A stretch of 64,000 nucleotides of DNA. It comes from Liminaster sp964567855. GTDB taxonomy: Bacteria > Bacteroidota > Bacteroidia > Bacteroidales > UBA3663. This document shows, in pieces, positions 25,648-34,054 of this stretch. Position numbers and translations under genes: made by a program. The notes under the pieces were generated by a model. The model was not told the origin of the DNA and ran no database searches. It saw only the letters and a program-made list of their open reading frames with translations. The stretch covers positions 1-64,000 of the forward strand of contig CAZMOE010000006.1 of NCBI GenBank assembly GCA_964567855.1, in the 5' to 3' direction. Each line of letters begins with the position of its first letter. The stretch's first letter is position 1.

Positions 25648-25673
25648 AGGACTGTATTTGTTTTTATGGTTCG

Positions 25674-25771
25674 CCGGTCCTCTATGGCGACCGTGTTTGT
25701 ACTTGTGTTTTAGGACCGGAGGGCGCCGGCGTTTGCCGCGGCCCTATTGTTTTATGTTTGTGGCAAATGTA
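25674..25771 (-). promoter_or_regulatory. Promoter box and leader hairpin of the 25108 OMP gene
   Basis: Minus-strand TACATTTG (25764-25771) matches the TAnnTTTG box; the -33 element is unclear. The predicted leader of about 110 nt contains an 8-bp inverted repeat (25674-25681 with 25712-25719) that could fold and influence translation. Confidence 0.4.
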
Positions 25772-25913
25772 TATTAATATGTTTGTAATGGAATGTGGCG
25801 CGTGAAGAATGGACTTCTTGATAGTCGATTTGTGAGGAAATAATTAAAAAATGTAATGTATGCCTGTTAAAATAACAATTTTAAATTTAGGTGGATGGTT
25901 GCGAAGATAAAGA

Positions 25914-25950
25914 ATCCGGTCCTGTCGGGATTGAGTCGACAGGACCGGAT
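25914..25950 (-). terminator. Terminator of the groS-groL operon
   Basis: Perfect 14-bp stem (25914-25927 with 25937-25950, 9-nt loop), then TCTTTATCTT on the minus strand, 88 nt downstream of the groL stop. Confidence 0.85.
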
Positions 25951-26037
25951 CAAGATGTTGCTATAAAAGCGGAAAGATTTGCCGGTTGACAGAGGTTTTC
26001 TTGTCGGGCCGGGATTTTTTCCGCAGGGTCGGACGAA

Positions 26038-27675
26038 TTACATCATGCCGCCCATGCCGCCTCCCATACCGGGATTCATCGGGGCTGCTGGAGTCTCTTC
26101 TTTTTTCTCGGCAATAACACACTCGGTGGTGAGGAACATGCCGGCTATGGAAGCTGCATTCTCCAGTGCGACGCGGGTCACCTTGGCAGGATCGATTACG
26201 CCTGCGGCGAAGAAGTTTTCATAAGTGTCGGTGCGGGCATTGTAACCGAAGTCGCCTTTGCCTTCCTTGACTTTCTGTACGATAACGGCGCCTTCCTTGC
26301 CTGCATTGGCGACGATCTGGCGCATTGGCTCCTCGATGGCGCGTTTAACGATCTCGATACCGAGGGTTTCGTCGTCGTTTTCGCCTTTGAGGCCTTCCAG
26401 AGAATCGATGGCACGGATGTAGGCCACACCACCGCCGGGCACGATACCTTCAGCCATGGCTGCGCGGGTAGCGCAGAGGGCGTCGTCGACACGGTCTTTC
26501 TTCTCTTTCATTTCTACCTCCGAAGCGGCACCTACATGGAGCACTGCTACGCCGCCGGCAAGTTTGGCAAGACGTTCCTGCAGTTTCTCGCGGTCGTAGT
26601 CGGAAGTTGTGGTTTCGATCTGCGTCTTGATAGTGGCAACGCGGGCAGCGATTTCATCTTTCTGACCGGCCCCGTTGACGATGGTGGTCTTTTCTTTGTC
26701 GACAGAGATCTTTTCGGCCTTGCCCAGCATATCGAGGGTGGCGTTTTCCAGCTTGAGACCGGTTTCTTCGGAGATGACGATACCGCCGGTCAGGATAGCG
26801 ATGTCCTGCAGCATTTCTTTGCGTCGGTCACCGAAGCCTGGGGCCTTCACAGCACAGATTTTGAGACCGCCGCGCAGACGGTTGACAACCAACGAGGCAA
26901 GAGCTTCGCTGTCGACATCCTCGGCAATGATAAGGAGCGGACGGCCGTTCTGGGCGATAGGCTCCAGTACGGGAAGCATATCCTTGAGGTTGCTGATCTT
27001 CTTGTCATAGATGAGGATGGCCGGGCTGTCCATCTCGCAGGTCATGCGTTCGCTGTTAGTAACGAAATAGGGAGAGATATAGCCGCGGTCGAACTGCATA
27101 CCTTCTACGACGTCGACCGTGGTATCGGTGCCTTTGGCCTCTTCGACAGTGATGACGCCGTCTTTCTTGACAGTCTTCATGGCATCGGCGATAAGGCGGC
27201 CGATCTCTTCATCGTTGTTGGCGCTGACACGGGCGACGTTTTCGATTTTCTGATAGTCCTCGCCGATTTCTTCAGCCTGGTTCTTGATGCTCTCTACCAC
27301 TTTGGCCACGGCCTTGTCGATACCGCGTTTGAGGTCCATCGGGTTAGCGCCGGCGGTTACATTTTTCAGACCGACACCGATGATGCTCTGGGCCAATACG
27401 GTGGCTGTGGTCGTACCGTCGCCGGCGTCGTCGCCAGTCTTGGAAGCCACCTCCTTGACGAGCTGCGCACCCATGTTTTCAAACGGATCTTCAAGCTCTA
27501 CCTCTTTAGCGACGGAAACACCGTCTTTGGTGATATGGGGAGCACCGAACTTCTTGTCGATAATAACGTTGCGGCCCTTGGGACCGAGTGTAACCTTGAC
27601 GGCATCGGCGAGTGCGTCTACACCGTTTTTCAGCAGGTCACGGGCATCTGTATTGAATTTGATTGTCTTAGCCAT
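26038..27675 (-). CDS. groL: Chaperonin GroEL (60 kDa)
   Basis: 545 residues, full length. It forms the 14-mer folding chamber with GroES in the cytosol and uses ATP. Visible landmarks are VTLGPKGRNVIID near residue 28, the ATP-site loop GDGTTTATVLA (about 86-96), and the Gly/Met-rich tail MNPGMGGGMGGMM. It follows groS by 78 nt. Single copy in the window. Confidence 0.98.
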   Translation of the reverse strand: MAKTIKFNTDARDLLKNGVDALADAVKVTLGPKGRNVIIDKKFGAPHITKDGVSVAKEVELEDPFENMGAQLVKEVASKTGDDAGDGTTTATVLAQSIIGVGLKNVTAGANPMDLKRGIDKAVAKVVESIKNQAEEIGEDYQKIENVARVSANNDEEIGRLIADAMKTVKKDGVITVEEAKGTDTTVDVVEGMQFDRGYISPYFVTNSERMTCEMDSPAILIYDKKISNLKDMLPVLEPIAQNGRPLLIIAEDVDSEALASLVVNRLRGGLKICAVKAPGFGDRRKEMLQDIAILTGGIVISEETGLKLENATLDMLGKAEKISVDKEKTTIVNGAGQKDEIAARVATIKTQIETTTSDYDREKLQERLAKLAGGVAVLHVGAASEVEMKEKKDRVDDALCATRAAMAEGIVPGGGVAYIRAIDSLEGLKGENDDETLGIEIVKRAIEEPMRQIVANAGKEGAVIVQKVKEGKGDFGYNARTDTYENFFAAGVIDPAKVTRVALENAASIAGMFLTTECVIAEKKEETPAAPMNPGMGGGMGGMM

Positions 27676-27753
27676 AATGATAAGTGAATTAAAAATTTTT
27701 TAATCTGATATTTTATATTTCGGATGTGCTGAGCCGGGATTTTAGCCGTTTCC

Positions 27754-28026
27754 TCAGGCAAGGATGGCCAAAAGATCGCTCTGGCGCATCATAAGATATT
27801 TCTCGCCTTCGAATTCTATTTCCTGACCGGCATATTTGCCATAGAGAACGGTGTCTCCGGGTTTTACGGTCATGGTCTCGTCTTTCGTACCGCCGCCGCA
27901 GGCAACGACTTCACCTTTGAGAGGTTTCTCTTTGGCTGAATCGGGGATGATGATTCCGCCAATGGTTTTCTCTTCTGCCGGAGCGGGCTTCACGAGTACG
28001 CGATCTGCAAGTGGTTGAATTTTCAT
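27754..28026 (-). CDS. groS: Co-chaperonin GroES (10 kDa)
   Basis: 90 residues with the standard opening MKIQPLADRVLVKPAPAEEKTIGGI (the first 20 match the family closely) and the mobile loop and roof signatures VVACGGGTKDETMTVKPGDTVLYGKYAG. It caps GroEL. First gene of the operon, preceded by a long AT-rich leader with a perfect palindrome. No CIRCE element (TTAGCACTC-N9-GAGTGCTAA) is present, so HrcA control of that type is unlikely. Confidence 0.97.
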   Translation of the reverse strand: MKIQPLADRVLVKPAPAEEKTIGGIIIPDSAKEKPLKGEVVACGGGTKDETMTVKPGDTVLYGKYAGQEIEFEGEKYLMMRQSDLLAILA

Positions 28027-28078
28027 AATTGTACAAGTATTTAAATTGTTAGACTTATATGTTGTTTATTCTTTGTTT

Positions 28079-28108
28079 TTATTATATAAAATGACCTTTA
28101 TATAATAA
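28079..28108. promoter_or_regulatory. All-A/T perfect palindrome in the groS leader
   Basis: 12-bp perfect inverted repeat (28079-28090 with 28097-28108) separated by 6 nt, beginning 53 nt upstream of the groS start. It could be an operator for a heat-shock regulator or a heat-labile RNA hairpin. Confidence 0.45.
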
Positions 28109-28193
28109 TGTGTGAAATTTTTATTTGTTTTATGAACCTCGGTATTTTTTTATGTTTTGCCGCGTTCAGTTTATAAACTTACAAAACTTGTGC

Positions 28194-28220
28194 CAAAGTT
28201 AACTTTTGTCACTCTGACAA
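28194..28220 (-). promoter_or_regulatory. Probable groS-groL promoter
   Basis: Minus-strand TAACTTTG (28194-28201) is a good -7 box. A TTG lies at 28218-28220, 16 nt upstream, a little closer than usual. The implied leader is about 160 nt. Confidence 0.45.
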
Positions 28221-28309
28221 GGTCGGCGGTTCCAACGGCCGGACGGGAGGCAGCTTCGATATGTCATTTTGTCAAATCGGCGGTGGGGCGACGCTTGTCA
28301 AGAGAATGG

Positions 28310-28387
28310 GCGGTGCTTCCTGCGGTGCGGGAAGCACCGCAGGATAAAAAGGACCGGCTCCCTCCGGAAAAAGAAGGGGCCGGTCCT
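28310..28387 (-). terminator. Terminator of manA plus a second strong hairpin
   Basis: Stem 28350-28361 with 28376-28387 (12 pairs, one G:T) followed on the minus strand by TTTTTATC ends the manA transcript, 85 nt past its stop. A second perfect 11-bp stem (28310-28320 with 28330-28340) follows at once. The rest of 28202-28471 contains no supported gene. Confidence 0.75.
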
Positions 28388-28471
28388 GTATCGGAGGCCG
28401 TCGCCGCTGGGCCGTAAGCCGTGCGAAGTTCATGGACGGTCGTCGCCGTGTCGCTGCGGGCACCGGATATA

Positions 28472-29506
28472 TTAGAAGTTCTTGTTGTCGATATAGGCCT
28501 CCAGCAATCTGGTGATGCCGTTGTCGTTATGCGGAGAGACGTGAAAGTCGGCTACACTGGCAGGAATGAGGCAACTGTTGCCTTCGGTGAGTGTAATGGT
28601 GCGGATGGGCGGTTCCGCATTCTCTCCAAAACCGCGGATACTGTTGATGCGGATCGTGCAGTTGCCTTCCAGGCACATGTAGATGATGAAGGAGTCGTAT
28701 TTGTAGAGTTTGCGATGAAAGGCCCTGTTGACCTCCAGCAGCTTGACGACAAAGAACTCGTTCACGACGATGGGGACCGGTTTGTTGATGCGGTGTTCGT
28801 AGTGGGTGCGATAGTCGGGGTAAACCTGGTAGTCGATAGCATCTTTTGCCCACTCGGTGTGCAATTCGCGTGGGCGGCCGTCCAGTCCGGGCCTGTTGTA
28901 GTCGAAAATTCGGTAGGTGACATCGCTGGACTGCTGTATTTCGGCCAGCAAAATACCGCCGCAAATGGCGTGCACACGGCCGGCAGGAATGTAAAAAACA
29001 TCGCCGGCATGAACTTCATGCTCTTGCAGGACTTCGCAGATGGAGTAATCCTCGATGCGTTTGCCGTATTCGTATTTTGAGATGGGGTCCTTGAATCCTG
29101 CATAGAGTTTGGCCCCAGGTTCGGCTTTCATGATATACCACATTTCGGATTTGCCGAATTTATTATGGCGGGCACGGGCCAATGTATCGTTGGGATGCAC
29201 CTGGATGGAGAGGTCGCGCTCGGCATCGATGAATTTGATAAGAATGGGAAATTGGGCACCGTATTTCCGGAAGACGGCATTGCCTAACAGCAGGGCGCCG
29301 TACTTTTCGGTAAGGGCGGCAAGGTCAACGCCGGCCAGCGGTCCGTTTTTGACGATGGATTTACTGCTTTCCACGGCACTGATTTCCCAGCTCTCACCCA
29401 CCGGCTCGCTATCTGCGGCCAGGTGTTTCATAGGTTTGAGACGATGGCCGCCCCAGATGACGCTGTGAAAATTATTTTCAAATAATAACGGGTAAAGTGG
29501 TTGCAT
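28472..29506 (-). CDS. manA: Mannose-6-phosphate isomerase, class I
   Basis: 344 residues from MQPLYPLLFENNFHSVIWGG; the frame extends further upstream but without family similarity and across the probable promoter. Catalyses interconversion of mannose-6-P and fructose-6-P in the cytosol, feeding GDP-mannose/fucose synthesis or mannose use. Visible are PILIKFIDAERDLSIQVHP, which begins the zinc site, FGKSEMWYIMKAEPGA, then AGDVFYIPAGRVHAI and the conserved Tyr/Arg segment DVTYRIFDYNR. Single-gene unit, divergent from the aldo/keto reductase. Confidence 0.92.
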   Translation of the reverse strand: MQPLYPLLFENNFHSVIWGGHRLKPMKHLAADSEPVGESWEISAVESSKSIVKNGPLAGVDLAALTEKYGALLLGNAVFRKYGAQFPILIKFIDAERDLSIQVHPNDTLARARHNKFGKSEMWYIMKAEPGAKLYAGFKDPISKYEYGKRIEDYSICEVLQEHEVHAGDVFYIPAGRVHAICGGILLAEIQQSSDVTYRIFDYNRPGLDGRPRELHTEWAKDAIDYQVYPDYRTHYEHRINKPVPIVVNEFFVVKLLEVNRAFHRKLYKYDSFIIYMCLEGNCTIRINSIRGFGENAEPPIRTITLTEGNSCLIPASVADFHVSPHNDNGITRLLEAYIDNKNF

Positions 29507-29568
29507 ATTCCTTGAATAAAGAGAATGGTTGTTGGGCTGGATCTCGGAGAGATATGTGATAATGGAAG

Positions 29569-29576
29569 CAAAAGTA
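29569..29576 (-). promoter_or_regulatory. -7 box upstream of manA
   Basis: Minus-strand TACTTTTG matches TAnnTTTG, 63 nt upstream of the manA ATG at 29506. The 303-nt divergent interval (29507-29809) holds no gene. Confidence 0.45.
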
Positions 29577-29809
29577 TGTTTTTTTACTAAGATTTTCGTT
29601 TTTAAGTTGATAAAATGACTTTTCCGGAAAGAAAAAACGTCGGATGATTGAAAATTTGTATATTTGTCATTCCAATTTGGCCTTGAAAATGCCATGTTTC
29701 CGCACTTCCGTCTTGCCGGTACTCTCACACTTACATGGGTTGCTGTATGAAAGGCGGCCGGGACGGGTGGTTTTGGTGCGGGACGTTAAAGTATAATATA
29801 AAGAGAAAT

Positions 29810-30814
29810 ATGATAGAACCTGTTTATTCTCCGGCGCCCGACCGTTATGACGGTGCCATGCAGTATCGCCGTTGCGGGCGCAGCGGTGTGCTGATGTCTG
29901 TGCTTTCGTTGGGCTTTTGGCATAATTTCGGGGGCATTAACGACTTTTTCAACTGCCGGGCGATGGCGCATTATGCTTTCGACCATGGAATTACCTGCTT
30001 CGATCTTGCCAATAACTACGGTCCTCCTTATGGTTCGGCGGAAGAGACGTTCGGCCGTCTGATGGATGTCTCTTTTCGCCCTTACCGCGACGAAATGTTC
30101 ATCACCTCCAAAGCGGGTTATGACATGTGGCCGGGCCCTTACGGCAACTGGGGAAGCCGGAAGTATCTCATGGCATCGCTCGACCAGAGCCTGCGGCGCA
30201 TGCACCTCGATTATGTCGACCTTTTCTATACTCATCGCTATGATCCGGAAACGCCGCTGGAAGAGACGCTGCAGGCACTGGCGGATATCGTGCGGAGCGG
30301 AAAGGCGTTGTATATCGGTATTTCTCGTTATCCGTTGCAGGCGGCCCGTTTCGCCTATGAATATCTGCGTCAGCGGGATGTCCCCTGCCTGTGCTATCAG
30401 GGACGGTATAATTTGCTTTTTCAGGAAGACGCCGCTCCGGCCGGAGTCATAGAGGAAGCGGCGGCAGCCGGCGCTGGCTATGTCGGATTTTCTCCGTTGC
30501 AGCAGGGGCTGCTGACGAAGCGTTATCTGGAGGGGATTCCTGCCGATTCCCGCATGGCGCGGCGGGCTCATCTGAAACCGGAGGTGCTGACTCCGGAGCT
30601 GCTGGCCAAGTTGCGCCGATTAAATGAGATCGCAGCTTCGCGGGGAGAATCGTTGGCCGATATGGCGCTGGCCTGGGTGTTGCGTAATCCGTCGGTGACG
30701 AGCGTCATTATCGGTACAAGTTCGGTGGAACAGATGCAGGATAACCTGAGAGTGCTTTCCTGTCGTCCGTTTGCTCCGGATGAGCTTGCGGCCATCGAAT
30801 CTGTTCTGAAGTGA
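29810..30814 (+). CDS. Aldo/keto reductase, YghZ/glyceraldehyde-3-phosphate reductase type
   Basis: 334 residues from the ATG at 29810 (MIEPVYSPAP), chosen over an upstream ATG at 29735 because the family begins with this sequence (MQYRRCGRSGVLM follows at 17). Catalytic tetrad of the AKR fold: Asp65 (CFDLANNYG), Tyr70, Lys101 (TSKAGYDMW) and His142 (FYTHRYD). NADPH binding is indicated by the C-terminal SVIIGTSSVEQMQDNL. Members reduce L-glyceraldehyde-3-phosphate and methylglyoxal, so detoxification is likely. It stands alone, with a strong palindromic terminator after it. Confidence 0.88.
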   Translation: MIEPVYSPAPDRYDGAMQYRRCGRSGVLMSVLSLGFWHNFGGINDFFNCRAMAHYAFDHGITCFDLANNYGPPYGSAEETFGRLMDVSFRPYRDEMFITSKAGYDMWPGPYGNWGSRKYLMASLDQSLRRMHLDYVDLFYTHRYDPETPLEETLQALADIVRSGKALYIGISRYPLQAARFAYEYLRQRDVPCLCYQGRYNLLFQEDAAPAGVIEEAAAAGAGYVGFSPLQQGLLTKRYLEGIPADSRMARRAHLKPEVLTPELLAKLRRLNEIAASRGESLADMALAWVLRNPSVTSVIIGTSSVEQMQDNLRVLSCRPFAPDELAAIESVLK

Positions 30815-30851
30815 ACCATTACCCTATCCGGAGGTGTTGTAATGGTGAATA

Positions 30852-30900
30852 CTGAAAACGGGCCGGTCTTTCTGTCTGACAGAAGACGGCCCGTTTTCAG
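30852..30900. terminator. Long near-perfect palindrome, probable bidirectional terminator
   Basis: 49-nt palindrome. The outer 14 bp pair perfectly (30852-30865 with 30887-30900), and the inner part pairs after single-base bulges. The T run lies inside the stem (GTTTTC). It lies 38 nt after the reductase stop and 32 nt before the next start. Confidence 0.7.
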
Positions 30901-30931
30901 GCGTAAAAAACATATAAAAATACCTTTAGCT

Positions 30932-31255
30932 ATGGAAACTGAAAAGAACAATCAGCAAAAGCAATATCCCGGTGTCGGCTATCAGGATGAAAGCAGGCCC
31001 GGAGATGGCAACCGGCAGAATAGAAACGACAAAACCCGGATGCAGAGCCGTCAGGCCGATGGAAAAAAGGCCTCCAAGGCCGTCGATAAAGATGGCTGTG
31101 TATGCGATCCGTGCGAATGCGAACCCTGTTCTTGCGACAGCAAACCCAATGAGCACATGGAGGGTATCGACACCGCCTACGGGCAGTGTGCATGTCAGCA
31201 AAAGGAGGTGGTAGTGCTGGAAGATGACGACCGGGGTCCCGGATCGGGCAGATAG
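30932..31255 (+). CDS. Small hydrophilic Cys-rich protein, possible metal binder
   Basis: 107 residues from METEKNNQQK (ATG 30932; the frame runs upstream to 30842 but through the terminator palindrome). No signal peptide or membrane segment. The first 50 residues are polar and disordered-looking. Residues 56-68 read CVCDPCECEPCSC, six Cys in CxC/CxxC spacing, and two more Cys lie at 86 and 88 (QCAC). The pattern resembles metallothioneins and other small metal-cluster proteins, but I recognise no family. It lies between a terminator and the MATE exporter promoter, so it seems to be a unit of its own. Whether it is expressed is not certain. Confidence 0.5.
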   Translation: METEKNNQQKQYPGVGYQDESRPGDGNRQNRNDKTRMQSRQADGKKASKAVDKDGCVCDPCECEPCSCDSKPNEHMEGIDTAYGQCACQQKEVVVLEDDDRGPGSGR

Positions 31256-31311
31256 ACCGCTTCCCGGTTCTATACTACGGGCGCGGCGGCTGTGATTTGG
31301 GGCATCGGATA

Positions 31312-31343
31312 TTTGGATAGCTCAAACGTTTTGTGTATTTTTG
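31312..31343 (+). promoter_or_regulatory. Promoter of the MATE exporter gene
   Basis: TTTG (31312-31315), exactly 20 nt, TATTTTTG (31336-31343). A strong Bacteroidota-type promoter; transcription should begin near 31350. Confidence 0.8.
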
Positions 31344-31386
31344 CGCTCGCAAATCATTTATGGCCGTCCGCGCCATCTTTATAGTC

Positions 31387-32739
31387 ATGAATGTCCGACA
31401 GCTTTTTTATCCTCAGGAGTATAAGCCCTTGTTGAGGTTGGGGATGCCGATTATTATCGGTCAGATCGGTATGACCGTGCAGGGGGTGGCCGACACCATT
31501 ATGGTTGGCCGTCATTCGACGCAGGAGCTGGCAGCCGCCGGCTTTGTCAATAATCTTTTCACGCTGGCGATTTTGTTGTGCATAGGCTATTCGATGGGGG
31601 CGGTTTCTCAGATCGGCTCTTACTACACCCAGGGGAGGCGGCGGGAAATACTTACGATTCTTAAAAGTAGCTTTTGGGCAGACCTTTCCCAATGTTTTTT
31701 CATCGTCCTGTGTCTGTTGGGGCTCTATTTCGCGCTGCCCCGGTTGGGACAGCCAGAGGAGTTGCTGCCTCTCATGCGTCCGTATTTCCTGATTCTGTTG
31801 GTTTCATTGCCTCTCATTACGTCATGCAGCGCTTTCCGGCAGTTCTTCGATTGTCTCGGCGACACGTGGGTCTCCATGATCATTATGTTGGTCGGCAACG
31901 TGTGGAATATTGTCTTCAACTGGTTCCTTATCTTCGGTAAAGGCGGTTTCCCGGAGCTTGGCATCGATGGAGCTGCCTGGGCCACGCTTACGTCACGCCT
32001 CGTCATGCTGATACTTTATATTCTGATATTCTTTTTTACTCCCCGTTATGCGGAATATCGTCGTTACTGGCGGACGGAACATCATACGAAGCGTGAAATT
32101 ATTCTTCTGAACCGGCTGGGATGGCCGATTGCTATTCAGATGGGTATGGAAACTGCCTCTTTTTCTCTTTGCGCTATTCTGCTCGGTTGGGTCGGTACGG
32201 CGGCGCTTGCCGCCCACCAGGTGATGCTGAACGTCTCGATGATGGTTTTCATGTTTTACATCGGTATCGGCAGCGCCGTGGCCATTCGGGTCAGCAACTA
32301 TAAAGGATTGGGGGATTTCGGAGGCGTACGTTCTGCCGCCCATGCAGGTTGGCATATTATTTTTATTCTGGGGGTTATCGCAAGCGTTGCGATTTTCTAT
32401 TGGCGCTACGATATTTCGGCTTTATTTACAGACAGCGACGACGTCGCGGCCATTGTGACCACTTTGGTCTGGCCTATGGTGCTTTATCAGTTGGGCGATG
32501 GTATCCAGACCAATTATGTCAATGCACTCCGCGGACTGGGCGATGTGAAGTGCTTGGTTTATTATTCTTTTATCGCGTATGTGATCGTTTCCTTGCCCCT
32601 GAGTTATCTTTTCGGCATTACGATGGGTTGGGGAGCGTTTGGTATCTGGATGGGATTTCCTTTCGGGCTCACCATTGCCGGTGTTCTTTATTTATTCCGT
32701 TTCCGGAAAGTCGGGAAACATGCGGCGGTTGCCGCTTAA
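31387..32739 (+). CDS. MATE-family multidrug/sodium efflux transporter
   Basis: 450 residues from MNVRQLFYPQEYKPLL (ATG 31387); earlier in-frame ATGs at 31333 and 31360 lie in or directly after the promoter. Twelve hydrophobic helices in two similar halves. The first helix has the family pattern RLGMPIIIGQIGMTVQGVADTIMVG, and the second half LGWPIAIQMGMETASFS. Members export cationic compounds in exchange for Na+ or H+; the substrate cannot be told. Followed by a terminator. Confidence 0.92.
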   Translation: MNVRQLFYPQEYKPLLRLGMPIIIGQIGMTVQGVADTIMVGRHSTQELAAAGFVNNLFTLAILLCIGYSMGAVSQIGSYYTQGRRREILTILKSSFWADLSQCFFIVLCLLGLYFALPRLGQPEELLPLMRPYFLILLVSLPLITSCSAFRQFFDCLGDTWVSMIIMLVGNVWNIVFNWFLIFGKGGFPELGIDGAAWATLTSRLVMLILYILIFFFTPRYAEYRRYWRTEHHTKREIILLNRLGWPIAIQMGMETASFSLCAILLGWVGTAALAAHQVMLNVSMMVFMFYIGIGSAVAIRVSNYKGLGDFGGVRSAAHAGWHIIFILGVIASVAIFYWRYDISALFTDSDDVAAIVTTLVWPMVLYQLGDGIQTNYVNALRGLGDVKCLVYYSFIAYVIVSLPLSYLFGITMGWGAFGIWMGFPFGLTIAGVLYLFRFRKVGKHAAVAA

Positions 32740-32746
32740 AATAGTC

Positions 32747-32783
32747 AAGAGAGTCGCTTCATCACGAAGAAACTCTCTTTCTT
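32747..32783 (+). terminator. Terminator of the MATE gene
   Basis: 8-bp stem (32747-32754 with 32772-32779) enclosing a small inner hairpin, followed by TCTTTG; 8 nt past the stop. Confidence 0.65.
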
Positions 32784-32946
32784 TGTAAAAACAGCCAGTC
32801 TTTTTATTGTTCTCTGTAATAAAAACACCGGTTTCAGGAAAATGTTTGCAACAGGTGCTTATTTTTTCAAAAAATTTTTTACCTATCGCAGAATGGCCCT
32901 TCTGTTAGGGAATCGCAGAACCGGTTTACAAATGAATGACTGCCGA

Positions 32947-33939
32947 TTATTGCGCGCGTAAACCGGCTCCGGGCTGCCAGCCGTTGAGCAATGCGCGGAT
33001 TTCCATCCTTTTCTTGCTCGGCAGCTGTATTTCTTGTAGAGCGATGATGCCGTCGGCACAATGGATGTGAAGATAGGATTTTCCGTCGGTATCTATTTGG
33101 CCGATAGTGGCGGTATTTTCCATGTTTTCACGAACAATCGCAGCCGAATAGATTTTGACGGTCAGGATTTCTCCGTCCGGAAGCAGAAAGTCGGTCCATG
33201 CTGTCGGATAGGGGGAGAGTCCGCGTATCTTGTTATAAATATCGTGCACCGGGTTGTTCCAGTCTACTCTACAGGTTTCCTTGAAAATTTTCGGGGCGGG
33301 CTTCAATTCGCTGATATCGGTGAAAAGCGTTTCCTGATCGACTGTTTTAATTCGCGAGCTGTCTCCATCCGCATCGAGGAGCAGATCTACAGTTTGCGTG
33401 ACAAGGCCTTTCCCCATTTCCATCAGGCGGTCATGTACGGAACCGACGTTTTCATCCGGCGCGATAGGCATTTCTTTTTTAAGGATGATGCGTCCGGTGT
33501 CGATGTCGTGGGAAAGAAAAAAGGTGGTCGCCCCTGTTGTGGTTTCGCCGTTGATGACGGCCCAGTGGATCGGGGCTGCGCCGCGATATTGAGGCAATAG
33601 AGCGGCATGGAGGTTGAATGTTCCCATGCGGGGCATATTCCATACAACCTCCGGGAGCATTCTGAAAGCTACGACGATCTGCAGATCGGCCTTCCATGTC
33701 TTTAATGCCTCGAGGAAAGCCGGATCCTTCAGCTTTTCGGGCTGCAATAGCGGCAGGTTATGGGCCAACGCATATTCTTTGACGGGCGAAAATTGTACTT
33801 TATGGCCGCGGCCGGCCGGTTTGTCCGGCATTGTGATGACGCCGACCACATGATAGCCGCCTTCGACAAGGGCAGCTAAGGAGGGAACCGCAAAGTCGGG
33901 TGTTCCCATGTACACGATACGGAGATCTTGTTTCTTCAT
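32947..33939 (-). CDS. fmt: Methionyl-tRNA formyltransferase
   Basis: 330 residues. Adds formyl from 10-formyl-THF to initiator Met-tRNA. Catalytic triad in place: Asn109 and His111 (NLHAALLPQYRGAAPIHW) and Asp147 (SHDIDTGR). The C-terminal tRNA-binding domain includes GLSPYPTAWTDFLLPDG. Last gene of the tsaC-transferase-ClC-fmt series, 115 nt after the ClC gene. Downstream the minus strand shows a weak hairpin and a T6 run near 32875-32920 that could end transcription. Confidence 0.96.
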   Translation of the reverse strand: MKKQDLRIVYMGTPDFAVPSLAALVEGGYHVVGVITMPDKPAGRGHKVQFSPVKEYALAHNLPLLQPEKLKDPAFLEALKTWKADLQIVVAFRMLPEVVWNMPRMGTFNLHAALLPQYRGAAPIHWAVINGETTTGATTFFLSHDIDTGRIILKKEMPIAPDENVGSVHDRLMEMGKGLVTQTVDLLLDADGDSSRIKTVDQETLFTDISELKPAPKIFKETCRVDWNNPVHDIYNKIRGLSPYPTAWTDFLLPDGEILTVKIYSAAIVRENMENTATIGQIDTDGKSYLHIHCADGIIALQEIQLPSKKRMEIRALLNGWQPGAGLRAQ

Positions 33940-34054
33940 ATTTATAGTCGATGATTTTTTGAACGGATTGGGGAGGAAAAGGGCCCTATAGGGTGCTTCC
34001 TCTGTGAATGCTATAGGTGTGCAGCCGCCGGGAGAGGTCGCCTGCCGTTTTTCG

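Noticed and set aside
26536..27687. 383-codon plus-strand frame
   Set aside because: Antisense shadow of groL.
28027..28200. CIRCE heat-shock operator before groS
   Set aside because: The TTAGCACTC/GAGTGCTAA sequence is absent; only an A/T palindrome is present.
29507..29728. Upstream start for manA
   Set aside because: 74 extra codons without family similarity, crossing a probable -7 box.
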